From: UMGS363 sp051881815
Lineage (GTDB): Bacteria > Bacillota > Clostridia > Oscillospirales > Ruminococcaceae
Reading direction: 5' to 3'
Length of the DNA: 64,000 bases
Assembly: GCA_051881815.1 (NCBI GenBank)
Contig: JBJEQP010000041.1
Span: forward strand, 1 to 64,000
The stretch's first letter is position 1. Each line of letters starts with the position of its first letter. This document shows, piece by piece, positions 57,965 to 64,000 of the stretch. The translations under genes and the position numbers were made by a program. Under the pieces are notes generated by a model. The model was not told the DNA's origin and searched no databases. It saw only the letters and a program-made list of their open reading frames with translations.

Positions 57965-59491
57965 ATGTATGCAAAGGTAAACAGCCTCGGACTTTTCGGA
58001 CTTAATGCGTTCCCCGTCGATGTTGAGATCGAAACGAGCAAGGGAACGCCGTCCTTTGATATAATCGGACTTGCCGATACAGCGATAAAGGAGAGCCGTG
58101 AGCGTATCCGTTCGGCGCTCCGTGCTTCGCTGATAAGCTTTCCGCTCAACAAGATAATCGTGAACCTTGCGCCTGCCGACACGAAAAAGACGGGAAGCAT
58201 TCACGACCTTGCGATATTTACGGCTCTGCTCTGCGTTACGGGAAATGTTCCTGCGGATATATCGAGATCGGCGTTCATCGGCGAGGTTTCGCTCAACGGC
58301 GATGTAAGGGGAGTGAACGGCGTTCTGCCGATGGTTCTTCTTGCGAAAAAAGAGGGCTTCGGCGAGGTTTTTGTACCCGAGATAAACGCATACGAAGCGA
58401 GCGTTGTCGAGGGCATAAGGGTCTACGGCGTAAAGAACACCGCCGAGCTGATAAAGCATTTTGACGGAAGTGAGCCGCTCACGCCGCAGGATAGATATAT
58501 CGTCCGTGAGGAACAGCGTTTTGATTCGGTCGATTTTGCCGATGTAAAGGGTCAGCGGCAGGCGAAAAAGGCGCTCGAGATCGCAGCCGCAGGCGGACAT
58601 AATCTGCTTATGATCGGCGCACCGGGTTCGGGCAAATCGATGATGGCAAAGCGTATCACCACGATACTTCCTGCGATGACGTTCGAGGAGTCGATAGAAA
58701 CCACCAATGTTCACTCAATTTGCGGAGTTCTGAATCCCGATACTCCGCTTGTGACGAGCAGACCCTTCCGCTCGCCGCATCATACTATATCGAGTGCAGG
58801 ACTTTCGGGCGGCGGTTCTATCCCTCACCCAGGCGAAATATCGCTTGCACATAACGGTGTACTGTTCCTTGACGAGCTTGCGGAGTTTGCGCGGCCGACG
58901 CTGGAAATTCTCCGTCAGCCGCTTGAAGACAAAAAGGTGACGATATCAAGGGCAAGCGGAACGGTTACATATCCCTGCAGCTTTATGCTTATCGGCGCAA
59001 TGAACCCCTGCCCGTGCGGATATTTCGGCAGTCCGAACCACGAATGCCGCTGCACAAAGCCGCAGGTCGCAAGCTATCTTGCGAAGATAAGCGGTCCTAT
59101 GCTTGACCGCTTTGATATACACTGCCGAATAAATCCCGTTGATTTTGAGAGTATGTCGTCAAAGGCGAAGGAAGAAAGCTCGGCGGCTATCCGTGAGCGT
59201 GTGCAGAAGGCGAGAGAGATACAGAATTCACGCTACAAGGGGACAGGGATAACCTGCAATGCGGCGATAACGGACAATCTTATAGCCGAGGTCTGCCCGA
59301 TGACGGACGCTGCGGTGGAAACGCTTAAAAACGTGTTTGATAAAATGGGACTTTCGGCGCGCGGTTACAACCGCATTTTAAAGCTTTCACGCACTATTGC
59401 GGATATGACGGGCGAAGAAGTCATTGACAAGCAGCATATAGCGCAGGCTGTTCAGTTCAGGACGCTTGACAGGCAGTTCTGGGGGAAGTGA
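57965..59491 (+). CDS. YifB/ComM-family AAA+ ATPase (magnesium chelatase-like)
   Basis: A 508-residue AAA+ protein. An N-terminal Lon-like domain (about 1-170) is followed by the ATPase with Walker A GAPGSGKSMMAKRI, Walker B LFLDELAEF, and sensor parts, and a C-terminal Mg_chelatase_C domain ending YNRILKLSRTIADMTGE. A zinc-like Cys set (NPCPCGYFGSPNHECRC) is present. In Haemophilus and others ComM is a helicase for recombination during transformation. The gene starts two bases after the lipase stop. Confidence 0.92.
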   Translation: MYAKVNSLGLFGLNAFPVDVEIETSKGTPSFDIIGLADTAIKESRERIRSALRASLISFPLNKIIVNLAPADTKKTGSIHDLAIFTALLCVTGNVPADISRSAFIGEVSLNGDVRGVNGVLPMVLLAKKEGFGEVFVPEINAYEASVVEGIRVYGVKNTAELIKHFDGSEPLTPQDRYIVREEQRFDSVDFADVKGQRQAKKALEIAAAGGHNLLMIGAPGSGKSMMAKRITTILPAMTFEESIETTNVHSICGVLNPDTPLVTSRPFRSPHHTISSAGLSGGGSIPHPGEISLAHNGVLFLDELAEFARPTLEILRQPLEDKKVTISRASGTVTYPCSFMLIGAMNPCPCGYFGSPNHECRCTKPQVASYLAKISGPMLDRFDIHCRINPVDFESMSSKAKEESSAAIRERVQKAREIQNSRYKGTGITCNAAITDNLIAEVCPMTDAAVETLKNVFDKMGLSARGYNRILKLSRTIADMTGEEVIDKQHIAQAVQFRTLDRQFWGK

Positions 59492-59502
59492 GCGGAGTAA
59501 AA

Positions 59503-60453
59503 ATGAAAGAATTCACCATAAACAAAAACGACAGCGGACAGCGTGTTGACAAGTTCATTGAAAAAGCCGTGCCGCTGCTGCCGAAAAGCTTGATGTACAA
59601 ATACATCCGCACAAAACGGATAAAGCTGAACGGAAAGCGGTGCGAAATATCCACACGACTTTGCGAAAACGACCTTATGCAGCTTTATATTGGCGACGAG
59701 TTCTTTGAAACTGCGCCCGACCGTGTGTTTTTGAGCGTTCCTGCGGATGTTTCCGTTGTCTATGAGGACGAAAACATCCTGCTTTGCGATAAGAAAAACG
59801 GACTTGTCGTTCACGAGGACGATGAAAACACCGCCGACACGCTGATAAACCGAATCCTGCACTATCTTTACAACAAGGGCGAATACGACCCCGATCGGGA
59901 GAACAGCTTCACGCCTGCACTTTGCAACCGACTTGACCGAAACACGGGCGGCATCGTCATTGCTGCCAAAAACGCCGAGTCGCTGCGAATCCTCAACGAA
60001 AAGATCAAGGAACGTGAGCTGGAAAAGCGTTATCTCTGCATTACGGTCGGAGTTCCGCCGAAAAAATCGGACACGATGACGGCTTATCTCGAAAAGGACG
60101 AAAAAACCAAGACCGTCAAGGTCACGGACAGAAAAACTCATAATAACAAGACGATAATAACCTCTTACAAGGTGCTTAAAACGGACGGAAAGCTTTCGCT
60201 GGTCGAAGTCAAGCTCGACACGGGCAGAACGCATCAGATCAGAGCGCATTTCGCACACATCGGCTGTCCTCTGCTCGGCGACGGAAAGTACGGCATCGGC
60301 GAGGTCAACCGCAAATACAAGATCAAAACGCAGGCGCTCTATTCCTACAAGCTGAAATTCACGTTCCGCACGGACTCGGGGATTTTAAGCTATCTTGACG
60401 GAAAAGAGTTTGAAACCGAAAATGTTTGGTTCAGGGACAAGTTTATACAGTAG
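59503..60453 (+). CDS. RluA-family pseudouridine synthase
   Basis: A 316-residue enzyme with an S4-type RNA-binding region (FTINKNDSGQRVDKFIEKAV) and the catalytic Asp in NRLDRNTGG. ATG 59503 follows GCGGAG; the frame opens earlier with GTG overlapping the previous gene. It resembles RluD or RluC, which modify 23S rRNA. A second family member is at 41204. Confidence 0.92.
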   Translation: MKEFTINKNDSGQRVDKFIEKAVPLLPKSLMYKYIRTKRIKLNGKRCEISTRLCENDLMQLYIGDEFFETAPDRVFLSVPADVSVVYEDENILLCDKKNGLVVHEDDENTADTLINRILHYLYNKGEYDPDRENSFTPALCNRLDRNTGGIVIAAKNAESLRILNEKIKERELEKRYLCITVGVPPKKSDTMTAYLEKDEKTKTVKVTDRKTHNNKTIITSYKVLKTDGKLSLVEVKLDTGRTHQIRAHFAHIGCPLLGDGKYGIGEVNRKYKIKTQALYSYKLKFTFRTDSGILSYLDGKEFETENVWFRDKFIQ

Positions 60454-60500
60454 ATCAAACTGAAAACGTTTGAACAATTCGCTCCCTTTTGCGAAAAATA

Positions 60501-60529
60501 TTGACAAATTATTCATATAATTCTATAAT
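60501..60529 (+). promoter_or_regulatory. Promoter of the DUF4870-like gene
   Basis: TTGACA (60501-60506) and TATAAT (60524-60529) with a 17-base spacer. Confidence 0.85.
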
Positions 60530-60591
60530 TAAGGTATTAGCGGCAGCTTAAAAGCGGCTGCCGGGTAAATTACATAATTGGGGGCAATCTT

Positions 60592-60876
60592 ATGGACAAG
60601 AAAACAACAGGCATTCTTGCATATATCACATGGGTAGGCTTTTTCATAGCACTTATTTTTGGCGACAGAGAGGGCGCAAAGTTTCACATTAATCAGGCAT
60701 TGGTGCTTAACCTTTTCTCGCTTATAAGTTCTTTGAGCTGGGTACCGATCGTAGGTATCGTTGCTAAAGCCTTTGGTATTTTTTGCTTTATTTGTTGGTT
60801 GGTCGCATTCGTTGGTGCAGTCAAAGGCGAAGAGAACGAAGCTCCTCTCCTCGGAAAGATCAAGATATTAAGGTAA
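60592..60876 (+). CDS. Small DUF4870-like membrane protein
   Basis: A 94-residue protein with two or three membrane segments. It contains GILAYITWVGFFIALIFGDR and KFHINQALVLNLF, features of the DUF4870/Tic20-like family of small bacterial membrane proteins. The function of the family is not established. It has its own promoter and terminator. A weak GGGGGC ribosome site precedes the ATG. Confidence 0.85.
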   Translation: MDKKTTGILAYITWVGFFIALIFGDREGAKFHINQALVLNLFSLISSLSWVPIVGIVAKAFGIFCFICWLVAFVGAVKGEENEAPLLGKIKILR

Positions 60877-60880
60877 AAAT

Positions 60881-60913
60881 ATTGCCGCAGAGCGTTTTCT
60901 GCGGTAATTTTTT
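60881..60913 (+). terminator. Terminator of the DUF4870-like gene
   Basis: ATTGCCGCAGA pairs with TCTGCGGTAAT, followed by TTTTTT. Confidence 0.85.
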
Positions 60914-60935
60914 ATGTATAATTGATATTATAACC

Positions 60936-60964
60936 TTGATTTATGCGTTATAATATGATATAAT
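60936..60964 (+). promoter_or_regulatory. Promoter of the PHP gene
   Basis: TTGATT (60936-60941) and TATAAT (60959-60964) with a 17-base spacer, about 60 bases before the start. Confidence 0.7.
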
Positions 60965-61024
60965 TATTTTTAAATGTATTTGGCATGATTTATTTTTGTT
61001 ACAAATTAATAAGGAGATGAGTTT

Positions 61025-61861
61025 ATGATAGGCGACCTCCATTGTCACACCACTCTTTCCGACGGCTCGCTCGGAATTGAGGATATTATTGTTCAGGCAA
61101 AGAAAATGGGCATTGATTTCATTTCGATAACCGATCATGATACAATGTCGTCAATAAACCGTGCAAAGGTCCTCGGTGAGCGCTACGGCGTTCAGACTAT
61201 TCCCGGAGTTGAGCTTTCGGCATGGGACAAGAAGCGTAACCGCAAGGTACATATCCTCTGCTATGCGCCGCAGAAGCCCGACCGTCTTGAAGGCCTTTGC
61301 ATAAAATCCTGTGATATAAGGAGAAAGTGCGCCGCCGAAATGGTGGAAAATGTTATGAAGCTTTACCCGATAACTGCGGAGAGCGTTATGAAGCACGCCA
61401 CAGGTTCAAAGAGCATCTTCAAGCAGCACATCATGCATGCACTGATCGAATACGGCTACACAACGCATTTCTACGGAAGGCTCAATCACAAGCTCTTCAA
61501 CCATGAAAACGGCACTTGCATCGTTGAACGTGAATATCCCGATGTAAATTTTGTGCTTGACCTTATACATTCGGCAAAGGGCGTTGCTGTAATGGCTCAC
61601 CCGATGATGTATGATTCCGCAGAGCTGCTTGAGGAGCTTGCGCAGAACGGAAAGATAGACGGTGTTGAGGTCTATCATTATTCCGCATCGGAGGAACAGC
61701 AGGCAAAGCTGCTTGAAACCGCCGAAAAATACGACCTTATCGTAACGGGCGGTTCGGATTTCCACGGACTTTACAATGAACGTCCGACTCATCTCGGCAA
61801 TTATTACACATCAAAGGAAAACATTGACAGAATAATCAAGCTTGCAAATAAATCAAAATAA
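61025..61861 (+). CDS. PHP-domain phosphoesterase
   Basis: A 278-residue metal-dependent phosphoesterase (TrpH/YciV-like). Metal-binding motifs are GDLHCHTTLSDG, ISITDHDTM, a middle His (VMAHPMMYD) and GSDFHG. Relatives hydrolyse 3',5'-bisphosphonucleotides or short RNA ends. AAGGAGATG precedes the ATG. It has its own promoter and is followed 97 bases later by the TSCPD gene. Confidence 0.9.
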   Translation: MIGDLHCHTTLSDGSLGIEDIIVQAKKMGIDFISITDHDTMSSINRAKVLGERYGVQTIPGVELSAWDKKRNRKVHILCYAPQKPDRLEGLCIKSCDIRRKCAAEMVENVMKLYPITAESVMKHATGSKSIFKQHIMHALIEYGYTTHFYGRLNHKLFNHENGTCIVEREYPDVNFVLDLIHSAKGVAVMAHPMMYDSAELLEELAQNGKIDGVEVYHYSASEEQQAKLLETAEKYDLIVTGGSDFHGLYNERPTHLGNYYTSKENIDRIIKLANKSK

Positions 61862-61958
61862 AGATGAAAAACTAATACGAGCATTATGAATGACAGGGAA
61901 AGCTCAAGGCAGTTTTTTCTTGCATATTCACCGCTTAAAAAGTAAAGAGGTAACCAAA

Positions 61959-62213
61959 ATGACATATAACTACACTCCGAGGGGAGTTTGTTCAAGAAAA
62001 ATTACCGTTGAGCTTTCCGAAAGCGGCGTTATCGAAAACGTTAGCTTCACAGGCGGCTGCAACGGCAACACACAGGGCGTTGCTGCTCTTGTAAGGGGAA
62101 TGAAAGCGGAAGAAGCTATCTCCCGAATGAAGGGTATCGACTGCAACGGCAGAGGAACATCCTGCCCCGATCAGCTTGCTGTGGCTCTGACCGAAGCTCT
62201 TGAAGAGCTTTAA
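61959..62213 (+). CDS. TSCPD-domain protein (TIGR03905 family)
   Basis: An 84-residue protein with the family tail TSCPDQLAVAL. The TSCPD domain also forms the end of some B12-dependent ribonucleotide reductases, where it may take part in regulation; the single-domain version is of unknown function. ATG 61959 follows AAAGAGG; the longer frame begins without a ribosome site. The next gene overlaps or abuts its end. Confidence 0.88.
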   Translation: MTYNYTPRGVCSRKITVELSESGVIENVSFTGGCNGNTQGVAALVRGMKAEEAISRMKGIDCNGRGTSCPDQLAVALTEALEEL

Positions 62214-62235
62214 AAAATTGAAAGAGCTTATAAAT

Positions 62236-62994
62236 ATGGGCGGCATAGGCTGGAAAGCGCTTTTTGTGATATCGGTGCTTGTCTTTCTGTTCGGACTTTC
62301 GCCGCTGTTCAATCCGAATGTTCATCTCAATTTCGGGAACTTTGTTATAATGGCTGTCGGTGCTGTGCTTGTGCTGTTCTCCGTTTTCCACGGGAAGATC
62401 TTTTCACTTATAAGGACAAGCAAAGCGGCAAGGATAGTTTTCTGCGTTATCATTGCAGCGGCAATAGTCTTTATCATAATTTCGGCCGTTGTATCTGCGC
62501 TTATGATAAAAGCGGCGAACGATAAGCCCAAGAACCCGTCGGCAATAATCGTTCTCGGCTGCAGAGTGAACGGAGAAAACCCGAGTGCGATGCTGATGCA
62601 AAGGATAAGCGCAGCCTGCCGATATCTTGAAGAGTACCCCGAAGCGGTCGTTATCGCGTCGGGCGGAAAGGGCGGAGATGAGCTTATCTCCGAGGCGGAA
62701 TGTATTCGAAGACAGCTTGATAAGCGTGGGATATCACCCGAAAGGATAATTCTTGAGGAAAAGTCCGCGAGCACAAGGGAAAATATGATCTTTTCAAAAG
62801 CATTGCTTGAAGAAAAGGGGATAACGGGCGAGATCGCAATAGTTACAAACGAATATCATCTGCTCCGTGCAAAAACGATAGCCAAAAAGCAGGGACTGGT
62901 CGTAAAATGCTGTGCCGCAAGGACGGTGCCGATATATCTTCCACCGTACTGGGTAAGGGAGATATTCGGGAATGTTTACGAATTTCTCTTTTAG
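62236..62994 (+). CDS. YdcF-like membrane protein (DUF218)
   Basis: A 252-residue membrane protein. Three hydrophobic segments fill the first 95 residues, followed by a DUF218 domain with IIVLGCRVNGE, VVIASGGKGGDE, AECIRRQL and TREN, and IAIVTNEYHLLRA. The domain occurs in SanA and YdcF, linked to envelope polymer metabolism. The ATG at 62236 has AAAGAG upstream; an earlier TTG at 62200 is possible and would overlap the TSCPD gene. Confidence 0.85.
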   Translation: MGGIGWKALFVISVLVFLFGLSPLFNPNVHLNFGNFVIMAVGAVLVLFSVFHGKIFSLIRTSKAARIVFCVIIAAAIVFIIISAVVSALMIKAANDKPKNPSAIIVLGCRVNGENPSAMLMQRISAACRYLEEYPEAVVIASGGKGGDELISEAECIRRQLDKRGISPERIILEEKSASTRENMIFSKALLEEKGITGEIAIVTNEYHLLRAKTIAKKQGLVVKCCAARTVPIYLPPYWVREIFGNVYEFLF

Positions 62995-63155
62995 GAAAAC
63001 GCTTTGTTTGACACAATTTCGTCCGACTTTCACCTATTTCGGTATATTTTGACATAGTTTATGGTTATAATAGTATAATAGAAAAACAAATTGCCGCATT
63101 TTTAAAAAGTGCGGCATTGCTATAATTGACATCTTTGTTCCGAAAGGAGATCTCT

Positions 63156-64000
63156 ATGAAAAAATTGCTTTTTGTTTTCAATCCTCACGCAGGAAAGGGA
63201 CAGATAAGATTCCACCTGCTTCAGATACTTGACGCTCTCACAAAGGGAGGCTATGAAGTCACCGCACATCCCACACAGGCAAAGCTCGATGCGGTCAATG
63301 TTATCACCGAAACGGGCAGGGACTATGATGTTATCGTTGTCAGCGGCGGTGACGGCACTATGAACGAAGCAATAAAGGGCTTGATGAATATAGGGGAGAA
63401 GATACCGCTCGGATATATCCCTGCAGGAACGATGAATGATTTTGCTTCAAGCCTTGGCATACCGCATAATATGACCCGTGCGGCTGAAAAGATCGTCGCA
63501 GGAGAAACAGCCGAGGTCGATATCGGTTCATTCAACGATGAGTTCTTCACCTATGTTGCAGGCTTCGGTGCTTTTACCGATGTGAGCTACGGCACTTCGC
63601 AGCAGATGAAGAACGTTTTCGGAAGCCTTGCATATATCGCAGAGGGACTCCGCATAAAGCGCCTTAACAGCATGAAGCCTTATAACGTGAAGATAGAATA
63701 TGACGGAAATGTCATCGAGGACGAGTTTATCTACGGCATGATATGCAACTCAATGTCGGTCGGCGGCTTCAAGGGTCTCGGCGGCAGGGATGTTCTAATG
63801 AATGACGGCATTATGGAAGGGCTTTTCATAAAGAACCCGAAGAATCTTATCGATCTTCAGCAGATAATCAACGCTCTGCTTGCACGAAATCTTGAATCGG
63901 AGTATTTCTACTATTTCAAGACGGAAAAAGCGGTCGTAAGCTCGGACGAGGAGATACCGTGGACATTGGACGGAGAGTTCGGCGGAAATGTTTCAAGAGC
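63156..64000 (+). CDS. Diacylglycerol kinase/lipid kinase family protein, cut by window end
   Basis: At least 281 residues; the frame runs past base 64000. It is a DAGK-catalytic-type lipid kinase (YegS/DgkB group): KKLLFVFNPHAGKG at the N-terminus, the ATP-binding SGGDGTMNEAI and PAGTMNDFASSLG, and a C-terminal DGIMEGLFIKN. It recycles diacylglycerol or phosphorylates a related lipid at the membrane. CGAAAGGAGATC is a strong ribosome site. A small hairpin (GCCGCATTTTT/AAAAAGTGCGGC, 63093-63115) lies in its leader. Confidence 0.9.
   Translation, partial: MKKLLFVFNPHAGKGQIRFHLLQILDALTKGGYEVTAHPTQAKLDAVNVITETGRDYDVIVVSGGDGTMNEAIKGLMNIGEKIPLGYIPAGTMNDFASSLGIPHNMTRAAEKIVAGETAEVDIGSFNDEFFTYVAGFGAFTDVSYGTSQQMKNVFGSLAYIAEGLRIKRLNSMKPYNVKIEYDGNVIEDEFIYGMICNSMSVGGFKGLGGRDVLMNDGIMEGLFIKNPKNLIDLQQIINALLARNLESEYFYYFKTEKAVVSSDEEIPWTLDGEFGGNVSR

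Noticed and set aside
1..64000. tRNA, rRNA or prophage region
   Set aside because: No tRNA-like cloverleaf, rRNA sequence or run of phage genes was found by eye; only the JAMM-domain fragment hints at a phage origin.

Overview
The window is chromosomal DNA of an anaerobic low-to-middle GC Firmicute, most probably a Ruminococcus-like member of the Oscillospiraceae (Clostridia). Supporting signs are near-consensus TTGACA/TATAAT promoters, strong AGGAGG-type ribosome sites, a leucine-type T-box leader, spo0A with 0A boxes, TSCPD and DUF3343 proteins, a carbohydrate-esterase-2 type gene, SLH and choline-binding-type surface repeats, and a partial flagellar/chemotaxis set. No rRNA or tRNA genes were seen. 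Species cannot be fixed from the sequence alone.

Layout. 1-50: last bases (domain VI) of a group II intron. 69-6436: a minus-strand five-gene operon (PotABCD-like ABC transporter plus a CodA-family deaminase) facing a plus-strand creatininase; together they look like a creatinine-type uptake and degradation locus. 6437-12261: lipoprotein, fucose-isomerase-family protein, and a split B12-dependent methionine synthase (reactivation domain and catalytic part as separate genes). 12262-14448: repeat-rich gap, then DUF3343 and a class V aminotransferase. 14459-23273: methyl-accepting chemotaxis protein, leuA with T-box, spo0A, lipoprotein, a MshEN-CheX fusion with a CheY, and an HPt protein. 23278-29991: zinc-ribbon membrane protein, a repeat-rich gap, a rhodanese-TtcA fusion, tandem repeats, lipoproteins, an amidohydrolase and an unlisted 57-residue membrane protein. 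30026-37757: FliK-like and FlhB-like proteins facing cheA-cheW-cheR-cheB. 37823-40969: acidic membrane protein, iscU and iscS, and a JAMM-domain gene broken by a mobile palindrome. 41204-47358: housekeeping run (RluA, thioesterase, esterase, flavoprotein, acyltransferase, KsgA, Cmk). 47847-51043: two surface proteins. 51062-52146: three tandem type I toxin-antitoxin modules. 52214-56575: phosphoglucomutase, AraC regulator, surface protein. 57003-64000: lipase, ComM-like ATPase, RluA, small membrane protein, PHP phosphoesterase, TSCPD protein, YdcF and a lipid kinase cut by the window end.

The most unusual content is not in the large genes. Five palindromic elements (158-159 bp or 100 bp) share TACTAAT-type ends, are each bounded by a 3-bp TTA/TAA duplication, and keep base-pairing arms whose sequences differ from copy to copy. 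Two sit exactly at stop codons, one breaks a gene, and one is nested inside another palindrome. A second hairpin family has inserted into one of the three toxin-antitoxin copies, so empty and occupied sites lie side by side.

Method limits: everything comes from reading the sequence. Family assignments rest on recognised motifs, not on searches. Starts were moved from the longest open frame where a ribosome site or signal peptide indicated it.
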